Assembly (NCBI RefSeq): GCF_026420145.1 | Contig: NZ_JAPMLV010000004.1 | Coordinates: forward strand, 62,001 to 126,000 | Length of the DNA stretch: 64,000 bases | Direction of reading: 5' to 3' | Source of the DNA: Enterobacter pseudoroggenkampii | Lineage (GTDB): Bacteria > Pseudomonadota > Gammaproteobacteria > Enterobacterales > Enterobacteriaceae | Part shown: positions 38,330 to 48,000 of the stretch, piece after piece | How the letters are laid out: each line of letters starts with the position of its first letter | How positions within the stretch are numbered: position 1 is the stretch's first letter | The notes under the pieces: model-generated | Told to the model about the DNA's origin: nothing | Databases searched by the model: none | What the model saw: the letters and a program-made list of their open reading frames with translations, nothing else | Program-made: the position numbers and the translations under genes

Positions 38330-39339
38330 TGGGTATTGATCTGTCAATTATCTGGTTTGTCATCATCGTGTTCGCAACGTTGATGTACATCGTGATGGAT
38401 GGGTTTGATCTGGGGATCGGTATTTTATTCCCGTTCCATAAACACGATGTCGATCGCGATACGATGATGAATACCGTTGCACCGGTATGGGATGGCAACG
38501 AAACCTGGATGGTACTGGGGGGAGCGGCATTGTACGGCGCATTCCCTCTGGCTTACGCAGTCATCATTGATGCGCTCAGTATTCCGCTTACTGCAATGTT
38601 ACTTGGCCTTATTTTCCGCGGTGTGGCTTTCGAATTCCGTTTCAAAGCAACGCCGGAACACAGGCCTCTCTGGGACAAAGCATTTATTGTCGGTTCTGTA
38701 CTGGCGACATTCAGTCAGGGTGTCGCCGTTGGGACCTTATTAAATGGCTTAAGTGTCTCCGGACGTGCATTCAGCGGCTCTGCTCTGGTTTGGCTCGCAC
38801 CTTTCCCACTGTTCTGTGGGGTCGGGCTGGTGCTGGCCTATGCTCTGCTCGGCTGTACATGGCTGATTATGAAAACGGAAGGTTCGCTGCATCGTCGAAT
38901 GTCAGAGCTCGCCATTCCTTTAACCATTGCCTTGTTAGCCGTCATCGCGATTATCAGTGTCTGGACTCCTTTGGCTCATCCTGAGATTGCCTCTCGCTGG
39001 TTCAGCATGCCAAATGTCATCTTTTTCCTGCCGGTACCCTTACTGGTTCTCGTTTGTTGCTGGGGTATTGTTCGTAGTGCTTATAACCGTCGGGCAAGTT
39101 TTGGCCCCTTCATGCTGACGCTAGGATTGATATTCCTCGGTTTCAGCGGTCTGGGGATCAGTATGTGGCCAAATATCATACCGCCATCAATAACAATCTG
39201 GCAGGCAGCCTCTCCTCCGCAGAGCCAGGGCTTTATGCTGATTGGTGGCTTGTTGATTATCCCGGTCATCCTGATGTACACCAGCTGGAGTTACTACGTA
39301 TTCCGAGGGAAAGTCAAAACAGGTGAGGGTTATCATTAA
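38329..39339 (+). CDS. cioB: bd oxidase subunit II
   Basis: A 336-residue CydB-family membrane subunit with the start MGIDLSIIWF, then YIVMDGFDLGIG, then APVWDGNETWMVLGG, both conserved in bd oxidases. It stabilises subunit I and helps bind heme d. It overlaps subunit I by 1 nt and the small DUF2474 gene by 1 nt, as in other cio operons. Confidence 0.92.
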   Translation: MGIDLSIIWFVIIVFATLMYIVMDGFDLGIGILFPFHKHDVDRDTMMNTVAPVWDGNETWMVLGGAALYGAFPLAYAVIIDALSIPLTAMLLGLIFRGVAFEFRFKATPEHRPLWDKAFIVGSVLATFSQGVAVGTLLNGLSVSGRAFSGSALVWLAPFPLFCGVGLVLAYALLGCTWLIMKTEGSLHRRMSELAIPLTIALLAVIAIISVWTPLAHPEIASRWFSMPNVIFFLPVPLLVLVCCWGIVRSAYNRRASFGPFMLTLGLIFLGFSGLGISMWPNIIPPSITIWQAASPPQSQGFMLIGGLLIIPVILMYTSWSYYVFRGKVKTGEGYH

Positions 39340-39512
39340 TGGCAATAACACTGGAGAAAACTTCAATGAAAACCGTTGATGAGACACCACGCCCATTCTG
39401 GAAAAAATTGATGTGGCTGGTCATTATCTGGGCGGCCAGTGTAATGGCTTTGGGTGTGGTTGCGACGATATTTAAGCTGCTCATGACCGCAGCTGGAATG
39501 AAAACCCATTAA
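39339..39512 (+). CDS. Small DUF2474-family oxidase subunit (CydP/CioX-like)
   Basis: A 57-residue (or 48, from the second ATG at 39366) single-span protein: charged start, RPFWKKLMWLVIIWAASV and GVVATIFKLLMTAAGM, the DUF2474 pattern. Proteins of this type are small extra subunits of cyanide-insensitive bd oxidases. The first ATG overlaps the subunit II stop by 1 nt and has GAGGG nearby; the second has GGAG at good spacing, so the exact start is open. Confidence 0.85.
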   Translation: MAITLEKTSMKTVDETPRPFWKKLMWLVIIWAASVMALGVVATIFKLLMTAAGMKTH

Positions 39513-39521
39513 CGTTCTCTT

Positions 39522-39549
39522 CGGGCTACCAGTGGTAGCCCGATTTTTT
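39522..39549. terminator. Bidirectional terminator, oxidase operon / LysR gene
   Basis: A perfect 9-bp stem CGGGCTACC / GGTAGCCCG, loop AGT, with a T6 run on the plus side and an A/T-poor stretch on the other. It sits 9 bp after the small subunit stop and just before the convergent LysR stop. Confidence 0.9.
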
Positions 39550-39554
39550 CATCC

Positions 39555-40451
39555 CTAAGACTCAAGAGATTGGCTTAAAATTTCCTGCGCATCGGCAAAG
39601 CATCTCTCCGCTAACGAAGAGATCGGTTGCTGGTTACGCATGAGAAGTGCCAGCCTCGAATCAACATCGGTTGCTTGTATGGGGAGAATAGCCAGATTAT
39701 CACCCAGTTCTTCTAACCCATTATTGAGAGGCATAATGGCGCAGCATAGCCCCGCCTGCACGGCCTGGATGATCTGGAAGGTTGAGTCGCTCTCAAAGAC
39801 ATATTTCGGTGTTAACCCTTTAGCTTTGAAGTTGATCTCTATCGATTCGCGATAGTACATTCCTTTGGTCAGGAAACCCAACGGCAGTTCGGCCAGGGTT
39901 TCCCAATCGGGTATTGATTCGTCAAACTGAAAATGTTTCTTATCGTGCAGCAACCCCATCCGCGTTTGTGGTAGCCACGCCACATTGAGTAAATCGCTAT
40001 CTAAATGATGTAAATAGCAAATTCCGAGATCGAGTTGATTACGGCTCACTCCGTCTATGATTTGTTCCGAAGTCATAGACAACAGACTGAACTGCAGTTC
40101 AGGATATTTATCTGCCAGTGGCTTAATCAACTGCATGGGATTGAGACTGGCCAGCGGCACCATACCCACACGAAGCTGACCAATGATCTGCCCACGACAA
40201 ATCGCTGCTTCTTCCTCAAGCCCATCATATGCTGCCAGTAGAGCCCTCGCCCATGCCAGAATACGCACCCCTTCCGGGGTGAAACCTTCAAAACGCTGGC
40301 CTCGCTTAATCAAGGTTAAATTAAGTTCTTCTTCCAGATTGCGAATGCGCATAGAAAGCGTTGGTTGGGTGATATGGCAGGCCGTTGCCGCATGGCCAAA
40401 ATGCCGAGTCTGATCAAGCGCGATCAAGTACTTCAGTTGTTTAATGTCCAT
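39555..40451 (-). CDS. LysR-family regulator
   Basis: A 298-residue protein. The N-terminal HTH is MDIKQLKYLIALDQTRHFG...ITQPTLSMRIRNLEEEL, and the effector domain follows. The redox cysteine motif of OxyR is absent (LTKGMYYRES at that place), so it is not OxyR. The start at 40451 was chosen for the family N-terminus with GGAAAC upstream. It is convergent with the oxidase operon and may control both it and the molybdoenzyme. The effector is unknown. Confidence 0.87.
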   Translation of the reverse strand: MDIKQLKYLIALDQTRHFGHAATACHITQPTLSMRIRNLEEELNLTLIKRGQRFEGFTPEGVRILAWARALLAAYDGLEEEAAICRGQIIGQLRVGMVPLASLNPMQLIKPLADKYPELQFSLLSMTSEQIIDGVSRNQLDLGICYLHHLDSDLLNVAWLPQTRMGLLHDKKHFQFDESIPDWETLAELPLGFLTKGMYYRESIEINFKAKGLTPKYVFESDSTFQIIQAVQAGLCCAIMPLNNGLEELGDNLAILPIQATDVDSRLALLMRNQQPISSLAERCFADAQEILSQSLES

Positions 40452-40852
40452 CTTAGTTTCCAGAAAAAGACGCCCGCTGGTGACTCGTGGACGAGATGCA
40501 GAACCCAGCTGCAACAGCAAATGTTACTTAAATGTTACTTGTGTAGCGTGATTATTTCAAGTTGCTCGCTTTGCACGCAGGAAACCAAAATCTATCCTCA
40601 CGGAAAGGGCATCAGGCGTAGCCTGAAGACAAATAACTGAGATAAAGATGCGGGGTGGCTCATTCCGAATTTCTTTCGCTTAAAAGGCTGTTCAGGATGC
40701 ATATCCTACGGGCTTTTTTGTGCCCCATTCTCACTGTTCTCCCTTCCCCTTTGACCAACATCAACAACACCTCCCCTCCTCCTATGGAGAATAAAAAAAA
40801 CACCCCACCCAGCGCTACGGATTAGCCGCCCCAACCCGGAAGGAACCCCAAC
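40452..40852. other. Intergenic region with tandem repeat and orphan terminator
   Basis: About 400 bp. Two direct copies of AAATGTTACTT lie at 40519-40540, beside the LysR promoter. A palindrome TCAGGC-GTA-GCCTGA is at about 40612-40626. A long imperfect hairpin with a T6 run (40682-40718) is oriented on the plus strand, with no intact gene in front. This is also where AT-rich accessory DNA gives way to core-like DNA, so it may hold the right border. Confidence 0.5.
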
Positions 40853-40936
40853 ATGTACAAACCCATAACCGTCATAATCTTTATTCTCCTGGCCCTCGCC
40901 GCCCTTGTTGAAATAGGCTTTTTATCCTTTGGATAA
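40853..40936 (+). CDS. 27-residue single-pass membrane peptide
   Basis: A short frame with AAGGA at 9 nt before ATG. MYKPI starts it, and nearly all residues after that are hydrophobic (VIIFILLALAALVEIGF), ending LSFG. It looks like a genuine small membrane protein of the enteric kind; no name was recognised. It stands alone, ~125 bp before the LEA-like gene. Confidence 0.5.
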   Translation: MYKPITVIIFILLALAALVEIGFLSFG

Positions 40937-41061
40937 TCCTCAGGCGAAATCCCCCTCATCAGGGCACATTGATCTCATTACAGTTTTTTCCTAAAGCCAT
41001 CCCGCTTCGCCTGTGCCATGCTGAATCACGCTCATAACCGATAACGTTAAATGAGGATATT

Positions 41062-41418
41062 ATGAAAAAAACAATTATCGCATTATCTGCCGTTCTGCTG
41101 GCTTCCCCAGTATTTGCTGCGACCACACATGCAACTGACGATACCGTCGCTGCGGCGAACGCAAACGCCAACGAGGCGAAGCAAAAACTGCACGAAGAGC
41201 AGAATAAAGGTGAAGAGCTGAAGCTGAAACAGAAGCACGCTGCGGAAGGTAAAAGCGAAAGCTTTGGCAGCAAGGTCAGCGAAGATTCCCAGAAGGCCTG
41301 GCATAAAACCAAACAAGGCACCGAGAAAGGGTGGGATGCCACCAAAGAAGGCGCTGAGAAAGGCTGGAACAAAACTAAAGAAGGTGCCAGCGAGCTGGAA
41401 AAGAAAGTCACTGAGTAA
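41062..41418 (+). CDS. Secreted LEA-like repeat protein
   Basis: A 118-residue protein with a signal peptide (MKKTIIALSAVLLASPVFAA) and a highly charged, Ala/Glu/Lys-rich mature part. The C-terminal half has three near-copies of an 11-residue unit: AWHKTKQGTEK, GWDATKEGAEK, GWNKTKEGASE, the periodicity of late-embryogenesis-abundant proteins, which shield others from drying and stress. Ribosome binding site GAGGA. The function is inferred from this pattern only. A good terminator follows. Confidence 0.75.
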   Translation: MKKTIIALSAVLLASPVFAATTHATDDTVAAANANANEAKQKLHEEQNKGEELKLKQKHAAEGKSESFGSKVSEDSQKAWHKTKQGTEKGWDATKEGAEKGWNKTKEGASELEKKVTE

Positions 41419-41426
41419 TCCCTTCG

Positions 41427-41452
41427 AAAGGCCGCATACGCGGCCTTTTTTA
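41427..41452 (+). terminator. Rho-independent terminator
   Basis: Stem AAAGGCCGC / GCGGCCTTT, 4-nt loop, then a T-rich tail; 8 bp after the stop of the LEA-like gene. Confidence 0.92.
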
Positions 41453-41505
41453 TTCCCTCCCACCCTGCTTCCTGAAGGCTAAACTTGTTTCAGGAGGGCA
41501 CCGTC

Positions 41506-41850
41506 ATGAGCCACAAAGAAACCGCACCAGAAACCCAGGGCGTTACCGTTGAACTGCTTTCCATCGTCGATCTGGGCCCGGAGATCGCAGGCATGGACGG
41601 TCGACAGCTTCGCATGCGCAGGGTGACGCTCGCCCCCGGCGCGGTCTTTGGTCCGGTGCACGATCATATCGATCGCCCCGGTACCGTTTTTATCCTTGAG
41701 GGGACCATCACCGATCATCGTAACGGTATCGCCACCGATTACGGTCCCGGCGTCGGTTGGCCGGAAGACCATAATACGGTCCACTGGCTGGAAAACCGGG
41801 GCCCGATCGCCGCCGTCGAAATCTCGGTGGATATCGTTAAAACACCCTGA
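41506..41850 (+). CDS. Cupin-domain protein
   Basis: A 114-residue single-domain cupin. The first motif has GPVHDHIDRPGTVFILEG and the second GWPEDHNTVHWLEN; the histidines and glutamate are typical metal ligands. The substrate is unknown. The ATG at 41506 has AGGAGG 10 nt upstream and fits the compact fold; the preceding in-frame codons are unlikely to be used. It stands between the LEA-like gene and yceI on the same strand. Confidence 0.85.
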   Translation: MSHKETAPETQGVTVELLSIVDLGPEIAGMDGRQLRMRRVTLAPGAVFGPVHDHIDRPGTVFILEGTITDHRNGIATDYGPGVGWPEDHNTVHWLENRGPIAAVEISVDIVKTP

Positions 41851-41918
41851 CGCACAAAAGTCGAATAGATCCCGGGGGTGACGCGTTTACTCCCTGCCCC
41901 CTTAAAAGAGATCCTGAG

Positions 41919-42476
41919 ATGCTGCGACGCCTGGTGATAGTGCTGATTTTGTTTTGTCCGTGGGCATTAGCTGCCCCAAAAAGCTACATTATCGACACCG
42001 ATAACACCGCCATTCGGCTATCGTGGCATGCCTTCGGCGGCATCCTCTCCTGGGCGACGTTCAGCGGCGTGACGGGCGCCGTGACGCTCAACCCGGAAAA
42101 CGACGTCGACGATCATATTCACGTCACCATTCCCGTAGCAACTCTGGTGGCATCAAACAAGCTGCTTACCTGGCAGCTGAAAAGCGATATGTTTTTTGAT
42201 TCTGAGCACTACCCGACTATCGAGTTCATCAGCTCTCGCGTGGTCGCCCTGGGTGACGGACGGTTCAGGGTGTTCGGCACGCTGACCGTGCGTAACATTG
42301 CCCGCCCGGTGCTCCTGGAGGCCGTGGTGAAAGACCCGCATGCGCAAGTCCTCACCCTGGATGCCACCACGGCGATCTCGCGCGCGTCCTACGGGATGGA
42401 TAAGTTTGCGCTGGTCGTGGACGATCGTATTGCCATCGCCATTGCGATTAAGACAAACGACGTGCCGTCATCCTGA
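41919..42476 (+). CDS. YceI-family periplasmic lipid-binding protein
   Basis: A 185-residue protein: a signal peptide (ends PWALAAP), SYIIDTDNTAIRLSWHAFGG, then SDMFFDSEHYPTIEFIS, then GTLTVRNIARPVLLE, the YceI lipocalin-like pattern that binds isoprenoid quinones or similar lipids in the periplasm. It converges with the anti-sigma gene, overlapping it by 9 nt. Confidence 0.9.
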   Translation: MLRRLVIVLILFCPWALAAPKSYIIDTDNTAIRLSWHAFGGILSWATFSGVTGAVTLNPENDVDDHIHVTIPVATLVASNKLLTWQLKSDMFFDSEHYPTIEFISSRVVALGDGRFRVFGTLTVRNIARPVLLEAVVKDPHAQVLTLDATTAISRASYGMDKFALVVDDRIAIAIAIKTNDVPSS

Positions 42477-43259
42477 AATGAGCCGCTGTAGCTGCTCCGC
42501 ATTTCCCCGCAGGTGAGACGGCGGATTGCGACCAATCAGGACAAACTGGTAGCCCGCCTCCTGCCACCACGCCAGGTTCATGCTGTGCCGCTGCTCCTGG
42601 CGCAGAGAGGCCCTGGTCTTCTCGTCAACAGGAGAAATACAGAGCGCCATCGGGCCGAAGTCGGCGTTGATCCAGGCAATCTGCGCGATAGAGGTGGTTT
42701 CATAGCGCAGCATTCGCACCATCTTCAACTCTGCCCCCTGCAGGACTAGCTGCGACATGTGCAGCTTTATGCCGATATCCTGTGCGGCCCGTTCCAGCCC
42801 ACGCTGCAGGATCGGCGTTGCGCTGTCCATATCCAGCAGCGTCTCGACGCTGTACAGGGACATATATTGCGCTTCGAGGTCGCGAATATGGGCGTTCTCA
42901 TCCGCTGGCGCGGAAGCGGGCCGCAGCAGATAGCCCAGCCCGGAGCCGATCATCAAAAAGCTGATCGATGCGGCAATCAGCGACCGCCTGCTAACGCCAG
43001 GCGCCGTGGAGGACTGTGGTTCGGGAATAGCAGCCAGACGCGCCTGCATTGTCTCCAGAGGCGCGTCATCCAGCAGGGAGGCAAACGCCCCGGCGTAATC
43101 CTGGCTGCTTTTCATCAGTTCGTTGGTTCGCCCGGCGAGGCGTTCATCACGTTTCAACTGTTCTTCAAAATGCTGCGCGTCGGCGCGGCACATCTCGCCA
43201 TCTATCCATGCCACGATAGCGTCGTCGTTATAGGGCGGTGCAAAACGGTGCGCGTTCAA
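42468..43259 (-). CDS. Anti-sigma factor (RskA-like)
   Basis: A 263-residue membrane protein. The cytosolic N-terminus (YNDDAIVAWIDGEM...) has the zinc-less anti-sigma domain layout, one membrane span lies at about residues 93-112 (ISFLMIGSGLGYLL), and a periplasmic C-terminal domain follows. It would hold the ECF sigma factor encoded just upstream (4-nt ATGA overlap). The periplasmic part may sense envelope stress. Confidence 0.85.
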   Translation of the reverse strand: MNAHRFAPPYNDDAIVAWIDGEMCRADAQHFEEQLKRDERLAGRTNELMKSSQDYAGAFASLLDDAPLETMQARLAAIPEPQSSTAPGVSRRSLIAASISFLMIGSGLGYLLRPASAPADENAHIRDLEAQYMSLYSVETLLDMDSATPILQRGLERAAQDIGIKLHMSQLVLQGAELKMVRMLRYETTSIAQIAWINADFGPMALCISPVDEKTRASLRQEQRHSMNLAWWQEAGYQFVLIGRNPPSHLRGNAEQLQRLISG

Positions 43260-43786
43260 TAGCGTTTCTCCTTTACCGGAGGCAGTGCGTCAGCGGACCT
43301 GGCAAGCGCCGCCCGTGCCGTTGCCAGCCGGCTCATCACGGTACCGATCGGCACCGCCAGGGTGTCCGCCGCCTCCTGGTAGGTAAATCCTTCGACATAA
43401 ACCAAAAATACCGCGTTGCGCTGGGCTTCAGGCAGCGTGTTGACGCGCTGCATCACCTTAAGGTAATGCAGACGCGTCTCATCCTGTTCGCGGGTGTCCG
43501 GTGCCAGAAGCTCGTCGCTGGCCACAAATCCCTGTCCCTGACGCACGTGTCGAGCCCGAAGCTCAGAGATCCAGATGGAGTGCAGTATCGCGAACAGCCA
43601 CCTGTCGATGCGCGTGCCAGGCGTATACTGGCTGCTCCTTTCAAGCGCACGCACGCAGGTGGACTGAACCAGCTCTTCGGCGATATCCCTGTTTCGCGAC
43701 AGCACCAGCCCATAGCGCCAGAGACGCGACAGATGTGCGGCTAACTGTTGACGAACCTCACTGGTAGCGATGGGCTTTCCCTCCAC
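43256..43786 (-). CDS. ECF sigma factor
   Basis: A sigma-70 family ECF factor of about 176 residues from the GTG at 43786; an in-frame ATG at 43870 would extend it into the TPR gene. Region 2 (LSRNRDIAEELVQSTCVRALER) and region 4 (LPEAQRNAVFLVYVEGFTYQEAADTLAV, then GTVMSRLATARAAL) are clear. It directs a small regulon, probably its own operon. The start codon is uncertain, since no strong binding site was seen. Confidence 0.85.
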   Translation of the reverse strand: MEGKPIATSEVRQQLAAHLSRLWRYGLVLSRNRDIAEELVQSTCVRALERSSQYTPGTRIDRWLFAILHSIWISELRARHVRQGQGFVASDELLAPDTREQDETRLHYLKVMQRVNTLPEAQRNAVFLVYVEGFTYQEAADTLAVPIGTVMSRLATARAALARSADALPPVKEKRY

Positions 43787-43793
43787 GAGAAAA

Positions 43794-44321
43794 TCAGGAT
43801 TCCGGATGTCCGTTAATGGCGGCCTGCAGGTCACGGTACTCCTCACAGGACTGGCCACAAATACCGGCAATGACCTTCAGCTGTTCTTTCGCGAGGTCAG
43901 GACGTCCTTTTACCATCCACGCTTCACCGAGATATTCCCGGGCTTTGGCATAATCCGGGGCGATAGCCAGCGCACGCTGATAGTAACCAATGCCTTCGTC
44001 CGTACGGCCAAGTTTGCGCGTGGCGAACCCGCGATAGTTCCACGCTTCAGCCGTATTGCCATTTTTCAGCGAATCAAGCAGATTCAGCGCCGCCTGGTAC
44101 TCTCCTTTCTTCGCGAGATGGTACGCATAGTTGGTTTTGTCCTGGTCGCTGAGGCTGCTGCTCTTGTCCGGCACGCATTTCTGAGTAGCGCTGTCATACA
44201 CCTGTCCGGCAGGACAGTCGGGCGTTTTGCTCTCGGTACTATTATTGCCCATCGCCAGCGCCAGTGGGGACAGCAGGGAAAAAATCAGCACCGGGATCAA
44301 ACGAAACGAGGTCGTGTTCAT
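43794..44321 (-). CDS. Periplasmic TPR-repeat protein
   Basis: A 175-residue secreted protein. The signal peptide ends SPLALAMG. A Cys pair (CPAGQVYDSATQKC) follows, then two or three TPR units (AYHLAKKGEYQAALNLLD, EAWNYRGFATRKLGRTDEGIGYYQRALAIAPDYAKAREYLGEA) and a CGQSC end. TPRs mediate protein contacts. It is the first gene of an operon with the ECF sigma and anti-sigma factors, so it may be their upstream partner. Confidence 0.8.
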   Translation of the reverse strand: MNTTSFRLIPVLIFSLLSPLALAMGNNSTESKTPDCPAGQVYDSATQKCVPDKSSSLSDQDKTNYAYHLAKKGEYQAALNLLDSLKNGNTAEAWNYRGFATRKLGRTDEGIGYYQRALAIAPDYAKAREYLGEAWMVKGRPDLAKEQLKVIAGICGQSCEEYRDLQAAINGHPES

Positions 44322-45077
44322 ATAAAGCTCCAGGGTGAGTGGGGAGTGACGTCAGTAAACGTCCGACTGATGAGTTTTATTCATTCTCCCCGTAAATTTT
44401 TTGCTGTCGCAAAATCATGCTGACGTTGTAGCCCAATGAAAATAAATCAGGTTATCTCATCCTCTCCTTAACGTTATTATTTCGCGTAATAGCAGAGTTT
44501 TAACCTCGCATAAGAATATATTTTATAGTGCAAGTGACATAATATATTTTATATCAAAAACATTACCCTAACTTAAATGAACATTAAGCAAACCTAAACA
44601 ATATAGTTTTACATTATATTCAAAACATTCCCTACCAATTATCGCAGTGCGTAAACCACGCTAAAAAAAACATTACACACTAAAATTAAAGTCATATAAA
44701 ACAAAGGATTGCACCATCATAATTATTGACAACATCAATATACCAATGCCTTCCACCTTGTTTTCGCACTTATTTGCGAAAGCTTAATTTGCACAACCCA
44801 TGTTTTCTGTCTATATCAATTTTATATCCTCAAAAATAATTCCTCTATTAATTACAGGGTTTTACAAAACATAAAACACGAATAAAACGGTTCTCTTTCA
44901 TAAAAAATTAGATTCGCTCTGATGTTGCCACTCTGAATCCTGGCGGGCATCGTGCGCGCTAAAAAAACGGTCAGTGCTGCGTTATAACAGCGACTGCGCC
45001 GGGGGCGCCCTTTACCTTCTGCAGAGATGGCTCGTCTTGCTCGCCGTTTATGACACATCTGCTGGAGTAATAACTAA
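44322..45077. promoter_or_regulatory. AT-rich leader region of the adhesin gene
   Basis: A 756-bp gap, mostly A/T, between divergent genes, unlike the GC-rich DNA around it. It is long enough for several regulator sites and would be a typical H-NS target. The last ~130 bp before the adhesin are GC-rich. No coding frame or clear operator is visible. Confidence 0.6.
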
Positions 45078-48000
45078 ATGAGCCAAATCTCTGTTATCTC
45101 GAAACTTACTGGCGTAGAAACGAAAATGGAAGGCACACAGGTCACGCTGAGCCATTCCTCCATCGTTGAGCTTCACGTCGAGCGAGCGAGTGTCTCCCAC
45201 TTCGCGCGAAGTGGTAACGATCTGCTGGTTACGCTGCACTCCGGCGAGGTGATCACTGTAAAAAATTTCTACGTCACGGACGCGCAGGGCGTGAGCCAGC
45301 TGGTACTGCAGGACAGCAACGGCGCATTATGGTGGATTGAAGATCCGGCCGGGGCCGCGACGTACGAATCTATCGCGTCTACGAACGTACTGCTTGCGGC
45401 GTCAGGAAGTGATGCCGGTGGTGCCGCCTTCTGGCCATGGGCCCTCGGCGGCATTGTCGCTGCAGGCGGTATCGCGGCTGCGGCAAGTACCGGCGGCGGT
45501 GGTGGAGATGGCGGTAATAACAATAGCACCAACCCCAACACCCCCGTCGATCCTGCCGATCCGGACACAACGCCGCCGAATGCACCTTCCGGTATTAAGT
45601 TCTCTTCAGATGGCAAGACCGTTACCGGTACCGCCGAACCGGGCAGCACTATCACGCTGAAAGACGCGAACGGCAATGTCGTTGGCACCGGAAAAACGGG
45701 CAGCGACGGCAATTTTACCGTCTCCCTCGGAACACCGCTGACCAACGGCGAGCAGGTGACTGCCACCGCGACGGATAACGCCGGGAATACCAGCCCGGGC
45801 ACAACGCTCAACGCGCCGGACATAACCGCGCCCGATGCACCAACGATTGGCAGTGTAATCGACGATATCGCCCCGCAGACGGGGACGGTGACCAACGGCG
45901 GCAGCACCAACGATCAGCGCCCACAGCTTACCGGCACCGGCGAGGCGGGCTCGACCGTGACGATTTATGACGGCGGAGTCGCTATTGGTACGGCAATCGT
46001 CGCCAGCAACGGCACCTGGACCTTTACCCCGTCAGTTGACCTGAGTGAAAGCACTCACCAGATTACCGTGAAGGCAACCGACGCCGCCGGCAACACCGGG
46101 CCAGCCTCACCGGTGTTTACTCTTACGGTGGATCTTACTCCGCCGGACGCCCCGACCGCGATTGTGCTGACCGACGATACAGGTCTTATCAGGGGGACCA
46201 TTACGTCGGGCGCGCCTACGGATGCTTCACTGCCGCTCCTGGCGGGAACGGGCGAGCCAGGTGGAACCATCACCATTTATGATAACGGCGTGGCGATTGG
46301 CACAACGACGGTGCAGCCCAACGGTACCTGGAGCGTTACGCCAAACGCTCCGCTGCCGGACGGGACACACTCCATAACCGTCACTGAAACCGATGCGGCC
46401 GGAAACCAGAGTACGGCATCAGCACCTGTCACCTTTACTGTGGATACTACCCCGCCGTCAGCCCCTGGAAACCTCGTCGTTTCGAATGATGGCGGCACCA
46501 TCAGCGGCATCGCGGAAGCAGGCAGCACGGTGACCATCCGTGAAGGCGATGTCACCCTCGGTACCGTTGTTGCCGATAGCCAGGGTAACTTCAGCCTGCC
46601 GCTGACCCCACCGAAGCTCAACGGCGAAATCCTGACCGCTGACGCCACCGACGCCGCAGGCAACACGGGACCCGCAACCGCCGCCGCGTCACCGGATACT
46701 ACCCCACCGCAGGCACCAATTATCGTGTCTGTGATTGATGACGTGCAGGCCACCACAGGCCCCGTGGGCCCGAACGGGATTACCAACGACCGGGCGCCGA
46801 CCGTGAACGGAACGGGCGAGGCGGGTTCGACCATCACGATTTATAACGGCAGCGATGTCCTCGGTACGACGGTTGTTCCCTCCTCTGGCCAGTGGAGCTT
46901 TACGCCGCCCACACCGCTGACCGATGGCACGTACGTGCTGACGGCAACGGCGACGGATCCCGCCGGTAACCCGAGCGGAATATCAACCGCGTGGACAATT
47001 AATGTCGACGGGACGGCACCTGACGCCCCGGTGATTTCACAAGTCGTGGACGATGTGCCCGGTGGAATTGTTGGCTTACTCGGCCCAAATGCCACGACCA
47101 ACGACGCCACCCCGACGCTCAGCGGTACCGCCGAAGCAAACGCGACGATCAGCCTGCGCGTGGACGGTGTTGAAATTGGCACAACCGTTGCCGATGGTCT
47201 CGGCGCATGGACCTTTACGCCGTCCTCGCCAATCGGTGAGGGTCCGCACGCCCTGACCGCCGTCTCGACCGACGCGGCAGGTAACACCAGCGGCGTCTCC
47301 AACACCTGGACGCTGACAATTGACAGCGTCGCGCCTGCTGCCCCGGTTATTACCCAGGTGCTGGATGATGTGCCGGAGCGCCTCGGCGCGCTCAACCCCA
47401 ACGACAGCACCAACGACACCACGCCGACGCTCAACGGCACGGCTGAACCAGGCTCGACGGTCACCATCCGCCTGGATGGCACCGTTCTTGGCACGGCCCC
47501 GGTCGACAACAACGGCGTGTGGACCTATACCCCCACCGTGCCGCTTGGGGAGGGGCCTCATACCTTTACCGTTGTCGCCACCGATGCGGCGGGCAACACC
47601 AGCCAGCCGTCAAGCGGCTTCACCCTGACCGTCGATACCACACCGCCAACGGCTGCCACCATTGCCACCGTGACCGATGACGTCGGCGGCGTTCAGGGCC
47701 CGCTCACCAGCGGCGATACCACCGACGACACCCAGCCGCTGCTGCAGGGCTCCGCTCCGGCGGATGCGGTGATCACCGTCTATGACGGCACAACCCTGCT
47801 CGGCACCGCTTCCCTCGACGGCAGCGGCGGCTGGAGCTTTACGCCGGTCACCCCGCTCACCGACGGCCCGCATTCCCTGACGGTTCACGCCACGGATGCC
47901 GCCGGCAATACCACTATCTCCAGCCCGTTTGTATTGACGGTGGATACCGTCGCACCTGCCACGCCGGATATCCCGGCAATTACCGTCAATCCTGACGGCG

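Noticed and set aside
39555..40451. LysR regulator as OxyR
   Set aside because: The redox-active cysteine motif of OxyR is missing; only the HTH is similar.
18521..40725. Direct repeat CGGGCTTTTTTGT(A/G)CCC at 18521 and 40709 as island attachment sites
   Set aside because: Both copies are the 3' arms of separate terminator hairpins, each with its own matching 5' arm, so similarity is expected without integration.
44852..45058. Minus-strand frame of 68 codons before the adhesin
   Set aside because: Arg-rich composition artefact without start signals, in the adhesin leader.
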